Of a stretch of DNA of 64,000 nt, positions 36,125-43,591 are shown in pieces; within the stretch, counting starts at the first letter, position 1, and the number at the start of each line of letters is the position of its first letter. The notes under the pieces are model-generated. The model was not told where the DNA came from and searched no databases. It worked only from the letters and a program-made list of their open reading frames with translations. The stretch spans positions 12,174 through 76,173 of the forward strand of contig CAJPUN010000004.1 in NCBI GenBank assembly GCA_905373835.1, read 5' to 3'. The position numbers and the translations under genes were made by a program. This stretch comes from Candidatus Saccharimonadota bacterium. GTDB lineage: Bacteria; Patescibacteriota; Saccharimonadia; Saccharimonadales; Saccharimonadaceae.

Positions 36125-36376
36125 ATGGGCACATATTACAACCCCGGTGTTAGTGTAAGCCAAGGACGCGTCGGGCGTAAGCTCGACACGTTCATGCACG
36201 ACGCTGCTACAGATGCTCTCCGTCCAGGAGAACATCTGTATGCCTGCCTTGAGTTCACGACACACACTGTAGCAGTGTGTGTTGACGGATTCGACGAGTT
36301 CAGACAAATGTCTGAGCTGCTTTGTCCATATACCCTACATGCCCTGAGCGAGTTCGAACATGCTCGCTCAGTATAG
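36125..36376 (+). CDS. Small hypothetical protein, 83 aa, behind a long leader
   Basis: Not recognised. The frame could open as far up as GTG 36023, but ATG 36125, with GAGGAG about 12 bases upstream, is the best start. The chain (MGTYYNPGVSVSQG..., HLYACLEFTTHTVAVCVDGFDEF) looks like a small alpha/beta fold. Upstream leader sequence contains a perfect hairpin CAGGCG-CTC-CGCCTG just before the SD region, which might control initiation. Inverted repeats follow the stop. Confidence 0.45.
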   Translation: MGTYYNPGVSVSQGRVGRKLDTFMHDAATDALRPGEHLYACLEFTTHTVAVCVDGFDEFRQMSELLCPYTLHALSEFEHARSV

Positions 36377-36554
36377 ACCGAGCTGACAAGCCGCCAGAAT
36401 TACCAGCGGCTACGCTGCTGCGCATATTCTCCTGCTTGTCAGTTCGCTCTATAGACCCGCTATACTGATGGGTCAGCGAATAAATTCTATCTCGAAATGA
36501 TCCATAAAGCACTCCGTCAGCAGCCAGCACCAAAAAAGTGGTAGCCCTACCACT
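36377..36554. other. Inverted repeats downstream of the small ORF
   Basis: GAGCTGACAAG pairs with CTTGTCAGTTC (about 36379-36446, one G-T) around a GC-rich interior. GACCCG pairs with TGGGTC near 36456-36475. AGTGGTAG (36537-36544) pairs with CTACCACT (36547-36554). No T-tract follows the first, so it is not a simple terminator. The function is unknown. Confidence 0.4.
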
Positions 36555-36645
36555 AAGTGTCCCAAACTACAGGCGTAATACGACACAGGGAAAATAAGAG
36601 GTTTTCGCATTTTCGCACCCAAGCTAGCAATTGATATCGATCACC

Positions 36646-37614
36646 TTACCCAAACATCATCAGCTGCGCCACCAGCCCATCGCGGGTGATGCTGCTGGCG
36701 TGGGTGCCAATACAGACCAGCTTGGGTGCTTCGCCAGGCTGGCCAGTGGTGATCTGAATCTGCTCGGGCGTAGCCTCGATGTGCCGGCGCGTACCATGCT
36801 CATCAATAAAGCACCCCTTGAGCCGGCGCAGCTCATACGTCGCAAAGAGCTGCAGCCACAGCGTCTCAAAGGCTGCCTCGGTAGCAGTGAGCTGCGACAT
36901 GTCGATGACGCTGTAGGTCGGGTTATCTGGCACGGCGAGCTCGCCATCATAGGTGTCGAAGAAGGTGAGTAGACTCGACGGCGTTGTGATCTTACTGAGG
37001 TCAAAGCGCCCATGCGGCGCAGACAGCACCCGCGTATAGGGCAGGGCGCGGCGCTTGGTATCATAGGTAGTGCGATCATCACCGTGCAGGAGATCTTCTT
37101 TAGTGATGAGAATCGTGTCGGCGGCTTGCAGCTCCACCTCGTGGGCTGGCTCAATACCATGCAAAATCTCGTGCGCCGTGATGACATAATAGCTCTGCAG
37201 CAGCTCGTATTTGGCAAAGATCCGCGCATTGATGAGCTTCTCCACCAAGTTCATTGTCCGGGCTACCCCTGTTGCCTCGATAAAAACCGGGGCAGGAGAC
37301 GACTGGCAAAAGTCCAGCAGCATGCGCGTCAAGGCATGCTTGGACGAGCAGCACACACAGTCGCCCGCCAGCGTCGTCACAAGCTCTGCCAGGCCTTCTA
37401 GCCGGTAGCCATCGACATTCTCGTTGGCATATTCATTCTCGATCACCCGCGAACCAGCAAACTCCGGCTGACGCAAAAGATACTCCAGCACACTCGTCTT
37501 GCCCGCCCCCAGCGAGCCATTGATGAGGTAGAGCGGCACCAGGCCAGGCTGGGTGCGCTGCTCATCGAAGGCAGCATTAAGGCTAAATTCAAGATCATTA
37601 TCGCGCTGGGCCAT
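36646..37614 (-). CDS. COG0523 (CobW/YeiR/ZNG1-type) metallochaperone GTPase
   Basis: A 322-residue G3E-family GTPase. Members load or supply metals, often zinc, to client proteins. Walker A is GSLGAGKTS (33-41), the Cys metal-binding motif CVCC is at 86-89 in its usual place, FIEATGVARTMNLV follows, and the C-terminal domain ends with a typical beta region. TATACT lies 6 bases before the ATG, so the message is leaderless. A partial 'ITKEDLL' replaces the NKxD guanine-specificity motif (T-K-E-D), common in this family. It is divergent from pth and is the first of the metal-related genes grouped in 36.6-43.6 kb. Confidence 0.88.
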   Translation of the reverse strand: MAQRDNDLEFSLNAAFDEQRTQPGLVPLYLINGSLGAGKTSVLEYLLRQPEFAGSRVIENEYANENVDGYRLEGLAELVTTLAGDCVCCSSKHALTRMLLDFCQSSPAPVFIEATGVARTMNLVEKLINARIFAKYELLQSYYVITAHEILHGIEPAHEVELQAADTILITKEDLLHGDDRTTYDTKRRALPYTRVLSAPHGRFDLSKITTPSSLLTFFDTYDGELAVPDNPTYSVIDMSQLTATEAAFETLWLQLFATYELRRLKGCFIDEHGTRRHIEATPEQIQITTGQPGEAPKLVCIGTHASSITRDGLVAQLMMFG

Positions 37615-37897
37615 GGGTTTAGTATAGCATGGCAGGGCATGCCCGCTCGCTCTAACAGAGGATATTATGATCTTATACTAAGGAGTGAGGCTGCTGGGTA
37701 CGGTGTTATAGTTGAACAAGAAAATATATGGAGGCCAACCATACAGCAGGCGGATGATCGCTGTAGTATAATCTGGCCGGAACATTTTCGGTTCAGCTAT
37801 AGCACCACCAATGCAGTAATGGTGGTAATGCTTTTATAATCACGGCTCACACTACAGCCATGACAACAAAAACCTCATCCATGCTATACTAATACGT

Positions 37898-38473
37898 ATG
37901 AAATTAATCCTGGCCCAAGGCAACCCTGGCAGCGAGTACGCCCGCACCCGCCACAATATTGGCTGGCAGTGCCTGGATGCGCTGGCCCACGCGCACGGCG
38001 CCCAGTTTGCCACCAAGCCCAAGCTGCACGCCGCCACCGCTAGTGTTACCATTGCTGGCCAGCCGGTGCTGCTGGCTAAGCCAACCACCTTTTACAACGA
38101 TACCGGCCGGGCGGCTCGGGCGATCATGGATTTTTATAAAGTATCGCTTAGTGACGTGCTTGTTATCCATGACGAGCTGGCGCTGGAATTTGGCATCATT
38201 CGTGTGCGCCACAGTGGTAGCGATGCAGGCAACAATGGTATTAAATCGCTCAATGCCCACCTGGGCCAGGGCTATGCGCGGCTGCGGATTGGTATCCACA
38301 GCCCACTACGGCGACGTATGGGCGATGCAGCCTTTGTGCTCAAGCCCTTTAGCCAGGCAGAGCAAGAGGCGCTTGGTACGGCCATTATCCCAGCAACTAC
38401 CGCCCTGGTAGAGCAGTTTGCCACAGGCACGCTGGCCGATACTAGCCAGCGCGTCTACACCACGCCGGTATAG
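37898..38473 (+). CDS. pth: Peptidyl-tRNA hydrolase
   Basis: A 191-residue enzyme that frees tRNA from peptidyl-tRNA dropped by ribosomes. It has GNPGSEYARTRHNIGWQ with catalytic His19, FYNDTGRAARAI, VIHDELALEFG and SGSDAGNNGIKSL, all conserved. TGcTATACT (37885-37890) lies 7 bases before the ATG. Its 3' end overlaps the convergent ATP-grasp gene by 19 bases. As a core gene it breaks the otherwise metal-related series, so the series is not one simple transferred block. Confidence 0.96.
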   Translation: MKLILAQGNPGSEYARTRHNIGWQCLDALAHAHGAQFATKPKLHAATASVTIAGQPVLLAKPTTFYNDTGRAARAIMDFYKVSLSDVLVIHDELALEFGIIRVRHSGSDAGNNGIKSLNAHLGQGYARLRIGIHSPLRRRMGDAAFVLKPFSQAEQEALGTAIIPATTALVEQFATGTLADTSQRVYTTPV

Positions 38474-39858
38474 GCACCGATGGCCGCCCCCGCCACGATA
38501 TTCATAGCCTGCGGGCCAGCCGTTTGCTGAGCTGCCGGCATTGCCCGGGCGAGCACCCCGGCCAGCGTACCACCCACGGTGTAGGGGTTGCAATCTAGCG
38601 TGACCGCCTGGGTGTGAATGCCATGGCCTGGTGTATACAGCGGCACCTCTACCGGGGCAACTGGCACCAGCTGCTGCACCACCCAGTCCTGGCCGCGGCT
38701 ACCTGCCAGCAAGGCCTGCCACTGGCTTGCCGTGCACTGATGGCCAAACACCAACCCCTGGCCAAAGCCATCATCGCAGCGTTTTGCAATATAGTCCTGC
38801 CGGCGGTGGGCGTGCTGCCAATCCAGCTGCTGGGCTGCTGCCAGGCTATAGGTGGGTGGCATGATGCGCCGCAGGGCCGGCACATCCACCCCCATAGCGG
38901 TGAGCGTCGCCTGCACCGTATCGTCCCAGGCTAGGGCAAAGAGCTCCTTCGAGCGCAGCAGCCAGGCGCGCAGGTCGTTCTGCTGCACCACAGCGGGGCT
39001 ATAGCGGATGGCCTGGTAGTCGGCAATATCAACGTCATAATTCGCCAGGTACACCGTATTACGCCACAGCACATCAAAGCTATGGCCGCGCACCGTCATG
39101 CGCCCAGACTGGTAGCCAAACTCCGGCGGCTGCGCCAGCACAAAGCGCAGCTCCACACCACGCTCCCGGGCAGCCTGGGCAATGCCGGCGGTGGCGGTGG
39201 GCAGATCGACAAACTTTGCCAGGTAGCCGCGCTCCATGCTCACGGCCACGGTTAGGCTTGATCGGCCCGGGGCAGCGTCTATAAACCAACTGGCCAGCGC
39301 CGCGTAGAGTGATGGCGAATCAGCCACACCAGGTGTGTTAGGTGCGCTAGGGGCAGGGGCGGCCTGAATAGCCGGTATGTACGCGGCGGTCATAGCCAGC
39401 GCCTGGCGGGCGCGCTCATAAAAGCTAATTGCTAAGGGGGCGGATTGGTTCACCTCGATAAACTGCGGCCCAGGGCTGTGGGGCCCAAGCGGCAAAAAGC
39501 CATCAATCCGGCGAAAGCGGCGGCGCATGGTGCGTGGGCTGACCGGCGGCGCGTGGTCGACCAAATATTTACCCTGGGCACTGAGCGACTGGTACAGCCG
39601 GTCGTACACCACCTGGCCAGGCAGAAAGCTCGGGTGGGACTCAATCGCCACCAGGGCGTCCTGCAGCGTATAGACGGCCTGGGCGAGCTGGGTGGCGGCT
39701 GGCGGCGTCAGGGGTAGGGGAGCCAGCAGCACACTGGCCTGCTTGCCGGCAATTGTAATCGGTGGGATGCTGGCCAGCTGCTGGGTGAGCTCACGCTGCT
39801 GGGGCGGCGTCAGGGCCTGCAGGGCGCTCGTCCACTGCGCCAGGGCCGCTATATCCAC
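38455..39858 (-). CDS. Circularly permuted ATP-grasp-like ligase
   Basis: A 467-residue protein with the pattern of the glutathionylspermidine-synthase/permuted ATP-grasp group, which couples a carboxylate to an amine using ATP. QFIEVNQSAPLAISF near residue 130, FDVLWRNTVYLANYD, and RRQDYIAKRCDDGFGQGLVFG (Lys and Gly-rich loop) followed by VVQQLVPV form the nucleotide and metal site. LDCNPYTVGGTLAGVLAR is a typical closing motif. It is the third gene of a tight operon with the OCD-like and CooC-like genes; its start overlaps the OCD gene by 10 bases. The product could be a small peptide or amide. The substrate is unknown. Confidence 0.65.
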   Translation of the reverse strand: MDIAALAQWTSALQALTPPQQRELTQQLASIPPITIAGKQASVLLAPLPLTPPAATQLAQAVYTLQDALVAIESHPSFLPGQVVYDRLYQSLSAQGKYLVDHAPPVSPRTMRRRFRRIDGFLPLGPHSPGPQFIEVNQSAPLAISFYERARQALAMTAAYIPAIQAAPAPSAPNTPGVADSPSLYAALASWFIDAAPGRSSLTVAVSMERGYLAKFVDLPTATAGIAQAARERGVELRFVLAQPPEFGYQSGRMTVRGHSFDVLWRNTVYLANYDVDIADYQAIRYSPAVVQQNDLRAWLLRSKELFALAWDDTVQATLTAMGVDVPALRRIMPPTYSLAAAQQLDWQHAHRRQDYIAKRCDDGFGQGLVFGHQCTASQWQALLAGSRGQDWVVQQLVPVAPVEVPLYTPGHGIHTQAVTLDCNPYTVGGTLAGVLARAMPAAQQTAGPQAMNIVAGAAIGAYTGVV

Positions 39859-40940
39859 GGCTGGTTACTCCATAAGTCAAGCACGGTGCCGCAGCCTCGC
39901 GCCAGGGCTTGGGTGTAGATATGCGCCGCCAGGCTGATGTCTTCAATCCCCAGGCCAGTCGGGCCAAAGAAGACCTTCTGCGCCGGGGTGGTGCGGCCTG
40001 GTGCCTGGCCAGCCAGGATATCACCTAGGTTGGTAACGTCGCTATCGGCAATAATACCCTGGCTAAAGGCCACCGCGTGGGTCTGCACGCCGCGGTGCTT
40101 ACTCTGCTGCCAGTTATCAGATACAATCACATCCATATGGGCCAGCAGCTGGGGCTCATTTTCGAGGCAGCCGATGTTACATATCGTCATCCCCGGCCGG
40201 TTCACCGCCTGCAAGGGCACCACTGGCTGGTTGACGTTGGCTGCGCAGGTTATAACGATATCGGCATCGGCCACGGCAGCTTCGGCGCTATCGACGGCAC
40301 TAACGGCCAGGGCCGGGTAGCGCTGATGCAGCCGCTCAGCCAACTGGTGCTTGCTAGTACCCCGGCTATAGATACGGATAGTATCAAGGCCCGGCAGGGC
40401 ATGCAGCAAGCCACGAATTTGCGTCATCATATTCACGCCCGCCCCTACGCAGCCCAGGCTGCGGGCATCCGTACGGGCCAGCTTGGGCGCTGCCAGGGCA
40501 CTGACGGCCCCGGTGCGCATGGCGCTTATAACCTGGGCATCCATAATGGCAATCGGCATTTTGTGAGCATCATCAAATAGGGTAATGGTGCCCGTTGCCC
40601 GCGGCACGTTCTGGGCGACATTCCCCGGCATCGCGCCCAGGGCCTTGACGCCAAACACCGTCCCCACTGGTGTGCGCACAGCGGCGGGTAGCACATTGAC
40701 CACACCAGCCTGGGCCTCCTGCTGCTTGTGTGCTAGCCGGAGCGATGTCTTAGCTGGCTGCAGCGCCTGGCCGGCCCGCCAGGCCGTAAAGGCCTCCTGC
40801 ACCGCCTGGGTCGCCAGCGCCATATCGCTGCCACCAGCATCCAGTACATCCTGCCGGCTGAGCCACAACACCTGGCCAGGGGCCAGGTTGTGGGCGGGTT
40901 GTGGCTGTGGCGACGCAGCGCGAGTACTGTGGCTACGCAC
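39849..40940 (-). CDS. Ornithine cyclodeaminase/mu-crystallin family dehydrogenase
   Basis: A 363-residue NAD(P)-binding enzyme of the OCD/mu-crystallin family, which includes SbnB (siderophore precursor synthesis), alanine dehydrogenase and imine reductases. ATQAVQEAFTAWRAGQALQPAKTSLRL and GVKALGAMPGN lie in the substrate half. DAQVISAMRTGAVSALAA is the family signature. SLGCVGAGVNM is the Rossmann GxGxxx, and FFGPTGLGIEDISLAAHIYT closes the fold. It overlaps the CooC-like gene by 8 bases and the ATP-grasp gene by 10, so translation of all three is coupled. True ornithine cyclodeaminase activity is not implied. Confidence 0.85.
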   Translation of the reverse strand: MRSHSTRAASPQPQPAHNLAPGQVLWLSRQDVLDAGGSDMALATQAVQEAFTAWRAGQALQPAKTSLRLAHKQQEAQAGVVNVLPAAVRTPVGTVFGVKALGAMPGNVAQNVPRATGTITLFDDAHKMPIAIMDAQVISAMRTGAVSALAAPKLARTDARSLGCVGAGVNMMTQIRGLLHALPGLDTIRIYSRGTSKHQLAERLHQRYPALAVSAVDSAEAAVADADIVITCAANVNQPVVPLQAVNRPGMTICNIGCLENEPQLLAHMDVIVSDNWQQSKHRGVQTHAVAFSQGIIADSDVTNLGDILAGQAPGRTTPAQKVFFGPTGLGIEDISLAAHIYTQALARGCGTVLDLWSNQPWI

Positions 40941-41865
40941 CGGGGCGCTCCTGGGGTGGTAGCAGGCTCAGGAGGTCAATCGGGAACTTCGCCTTTGGCC
41001 AGTTTTGGGCTGCGCGAATATGAGCTTTGACCGCTGCGGCCCGCATGGCTGCGTTATCGCGGCTATGGGCAGCAACCGTGCTAAGCAGCTGGCGCACCGT
41101 CGCGGCTGTGGTGGGTTCAATATCACTGGTTGCGAGCGGCTCACCACGCTCCAGCCGGCGCACAAAATTAGACATACCAATGCTATAGGCCGGCGCCTGG
41201 CCCAGCTGCGCGGTAATAAACGCCGTATCCGTTTCATCAATAATTTTATTACCCACCGGCACTAATTTTACGTCATCATGGGCGGCAAGCTCGGCCAGCT
41301 GCTGGTAAATGGTCGTACTCTTGATGGTTGGCTCAACCGCAACGAACACCATATCGAACAGCCCCAGCATGCCAACGCCAAACACATCGGCACCGGCGGT
41401 GAGGTCGGCAACGATCAACTGCTCGGGGCTATCCTGGGTATGGGCCAGCACCAGCTGTAGCTTGCCCAGTGCCCCGTGGTGGCAGGACCAGCCCATGGTC
41501 TCTTGGCTGTAAGAGCCAAGCTCTAGCAGCACGGTACTTGCAGGGTGGGGGAGACCCTGCCACGGCTCCACCTGGAACCCAAGCGGCAGGCGGTCGCCGT
41601 CGCTATAGGGCGGGAGTGTACGCGGCAGGCTTGGTAAGCTCGCCAGCTCTGGGCGCGCCTGGCGAATAGCCGCCTCAACATACTTGTAGATTGGCGTAAA
41701 GGCACTGGCCTGGGCGTGCGTCCGGCCCAGCGCCCCGGCTAGGTGCAGGTTGATATCGGCGTCAATAGCGTAGATCTCGGTAAAAAGCTCTGGCGCTAAG
41801 CGGGTTGCCAGCGACGATAGGGTTGTTTTGCCGCTGCCACCCTTTCCTAAAAATGCAATTCTCAT
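40933..41865 (-). CDS. CooC/MinD-type P-loop ATPase
   Basis: A 310-residue SIMIBI-class ATPase. It starts MRIAFLGKGGSGKTTLSSLA, with the deviant Walker A GKGGSGKTT at 7-15 and both lysines. DADINLHLAGALG is the Walker A' side, LIVADLTAGADVFG the switch II/Walker B region, and VAVEPTIKSTTIYQQLAEL and VGNKI are typical. CooC proteins insert nickel into CO dehydrogenase; here SCHHG occupies the place where CooC has Cys ligands, hinting at a metal site. First gene of the operon with the OCD and ATP-grasp genes. TACAAT (41874-41879) lies 8 bases before the ATG. An in-frame start at 41913 is unlikely. Confidence 0.85.
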   Translation of the reverse strand: MRIAFLGKGGSGKTTLSSLATRLAPELFTEIYAIDADINLHLAGALGRTHAQASAFTPIYKYVEAAIRQARPELASLPSLPRTLPPYSDGDRLPLGFQVEPWQGLPHPASTVLLELGSYSQETMGWSCHHGALGKLQLVLAHTQDSPEQLIVADLTAGADVFGVGMLGLFDMVFVAVEPTIKSTTIYQQLAELAAHDDVKLVPVGNKIIDETDTAFITAQLGQAPAYSIGMSNFVRRLERGEPLATSDIEPTTAATVRQLLSTVAAHSRDNAAMRAAAVKAHIRAAQNWPKAKFPIDLLSLLPPQERPGA

Positions 41866-41873
41866 ATGGGCAA

Positions 41874-41954
41874 ATTGTACTCCTCGCAGCCCCCTTTCGC
41901 AAAAATGTTGCAAAACTGCCTATTATTGCAACAAAGTGGCCCATGCGCTATTAT
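41874..41954. promoter_or_regulatory. Divergent promoters with operator TGTTGCAA-N12-TTGCAACA
   Basis: A perfect inverted repeat, TGTTGCAA (41906-41913) and TTGCAACA (41926-41933), lies between the Fur-family gene and the CooC-OCD-ATP-grasp operon. Rightward promoter: -35 TTGCAA (41926-41931), 17 bases, -10 TATTAT (41949-41954), start next to the regulator ATG. Leftward promoter: -35 TTGCGA (41897-41902), 17 bases, -10 TACAAT (41874-41879). One repeat arm is the -35 of the regulator gene. This is a likely binding site for the Fur-family protein, with autoregulation, though the spacing differs from the usual 7-1-7 or 9-1-9 Fur boxes. Confidence 0.6.
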
Positions 41955-41964
41955 AAAAGCTAGT

Positions 41965-42489
41965 ATGGCAGTCACCACCACCCCCATCACCCAGCACCTA
42001 CGCCACCATGGCTATAGCATTACCGCACCGCGCCTGGCAGTCCTGCGTGTGCTGCAGCAGGCCAACGAGCCGCTTAAGCGGGCCCATATCGCCGAGCGAG
42101 CCACCGCCGCACCGCCCGCAGGTAGCTCCCAGCCCGCAGCTGCTCTGCCACGCTGCAATCGCGCTAGCGTCTACCGGGCGCTGCAGGTGTTCGAGCGGAT
42201 TGGCATTACCACCGTGCATATGCGTGGCTGGACGCCGTATATTAGCCTGGCAGAGCCCTTCCAGCCACACCACCACCATATTACCTGTACGATGTGTGGC
42301 GCGCACCAGGATGTGGCCACACCAGAGCTCGAGGCCGCCCTGCAAGCCGCCGCCAGGAGCCACGGCTATAGCTTGGGCCAGCACAGCGTCACGCTCAGCG
42401 GTATCTGCCCGCGCTGCCAGCATCGTGCCAGCGCCCATACGCATACACACGGGCACGCACACGGCGCCGGAGGAGGCAGCCCCCGCTAG
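41965..42489 (+). CDS. Fur-family metalloregulator with His-rich C-terminus
   Basis: A 174-residue Fur/Zur-type repressor. The winged helix covers about residues 1-90 (GYSITAPRLAVLRVL, NRASVYRALQVFERIGI). The dimer/metal domain has PHHHHITCTMCG and GICPRCQ, giving two CxxC pairs for structural zinc. The tail AHTHTHGHAHGAGG holds an extra set of five His residues that suits nickel or zinc sensing. It is divergent from the CooC-OCD-ATP-grasp operon across an inverted repeat and overlaps the convergent DUF475 gene by 4 bases. Which metal it senses (Fe, Zn, Ni or Mn) cannot be fixed, but zinc fits the COG0523 gene nearby. Confidence 0.9.
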   Translation: MAVTTTPITQHLRHHGYSITAPRLAVLRVLQQANEPLKRAHIAERATAAPPAGSSQPAAALPRCNRASVYRALQVFERIGITTVHMRGWTPYISLAEPFQPHHHHITCTMCGAHQDVATPELEAALQAAARSHGYSLGQHSVTLSGICPRCQHRASAHTHTHGHAHGAGGGSPR

Positions 42490-43550
42490 CCCTGCTGCGC
42501 CTGTTGCCGTCGGGCCAGCCGGCGCTTTTCGTACATGCTCGAGCAAATGGCCGTCACAATAAACACCAGGCCAATACTCCCGGTAACCCACTCTGGTGGC
42601 TCCACCTGGTAGAGCTTAATGTACATCATTGCACCCAGGGCCATAATCGCCCAGTGGGCACCGTGCTCAAGGTAGCGGTACTGGGTGAGGGTGCCGGCCC
42701 GCATCAAGTACACCGTCAGCGCTCGCACCCAAATTGCCCCCACACCCAGGCCCGCAATAATCAGCAGCAGGCTGGTGGTAATAGCAAAGGCCCCAATCAC
42801 ACCATCAAAGCTAAAGCTAGCATCTAGCACCTCAAGGTAGAGGAAGCTGGCAAAGGCCGCCCAGCCTACCTGGGCACCAGCCTGGTGCGCCGCGCCGTGC
42901 TCATCATCGTGGAAGAACGAGCCAAACAGCTCTATACCAATATGCAGCAGAATCCCCAAAATACTCGATATCAGCACGATGGTCTGGTACTCCGGCGCCA
43001 CTGTAAAGTACAGCGCCACCGCCACACTCAGCATTAGGCAGATCTTGAGGTTTTCGAACCGCCCCGCCCGGGCCAGCCAGGATTCACCCTTAAGCCAGTG
43101 GGTGGTTTTGCGCCGATCCATAAAGTAGTGGATACCAATCATCAAGAGGAAGGCACCGCCAAAGGCATCAATCATCGGCGCGGCGTGGTGCAGCACCTGG
43201 CCGTAGCGGGCCGGGTCGTGTAGAGCGAGCTGCACCACATCGCCAAACCCCAGGTGGGCGGCAATCATCACAATCACAATCGGCAGCACAAACCGCACCA
43301 CAAACACCGCGATGAATATCCCCACCGTCAGGAAGATCTTCTGCCAGAAGGGGCTTAGGGTTGCCAAGACGCGGCTATTGATGATGGCGTTATCGAAGCT
43401 GAAGGTCACCTCCAGCAGTACCAGGATGGCAAACACCCACAAACCGCTCGTCCCCAAATGGCCAAAGACCGCTCCGCCCAGCAGCACCGTCAGTAGTGCC
43501 GAAAACCAAAAAATACGAAAAGGGTGATGAGAATGCCAGAGATGTTTCAT
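42486..43550 (-). CDS. DUF475/TerC-superfamily integral membrane protein
   Basis: A 354-residue protein with about nine membrane helices. The repeated acidic motifs EVTFSFDNAIINSRVL (about residue 47) and EVLDASFSFDGVIGAFAI (about residue 240) are hallmarks of DUF475 and TerC. TerC-family proteins have been linked to manganese export and metal supply to exported enzymes. A cytosolic or external loop has HDDEHGAAHQ. TATACT lies 8 bases before the ATG. It lies next to the Fur-family gene, convergent with a 4-base overlap, which suggests joint involvement in metal control. Confidence 0.88.
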   Translation of the reverse strand: MKHLWHSHHPFRIFWFSALLTVLLGGAVFGHLGTSGLWVFAILVLLEVTFSFDNAIINSRVLATLSPFWQKIFLTVGIFIAVFVVRFVLPIVIVMIAAHLGFGDVVQLALHDPARYGQVLHHAAPMIDAFGGAFLLMIGIHYFMDRRKTTHWLKGESWLARAGRFENLKICLMLSVAVALYFTVAPEYQTIVLISSILGILLHIGIELFGSFFHDDEHGAAHQAGAQVGWAAFASFLYLEVLDASFSFDGVIGAFAITTSLLLIIAGLGVGAIWVRALTVYLMRAGTLTQYRYLEHGAHWAIMALGAMMYIKLYQVEPPEWVTGSIGLVFIVTAICSSMYEKRRLARRQQAQQG

Positions 43551-43591
43551 AGTGATTTAGTATAGCACAGAATAGGGCAGGGCTTCATCTT

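Noticed and set aside
41998..42591. 197-codon frame on the minus strand
   Set aside because: Antisense to the Fur-family gene and running into the DUF475 gene; no recognisable protein.
36646..43550. Whole region as one genomic island from a single transfer
   Set aside because: pth, a core gene with normal features, lies inside, no tRNA, integrase or direct repeats flank it, and composition differs only mildly.
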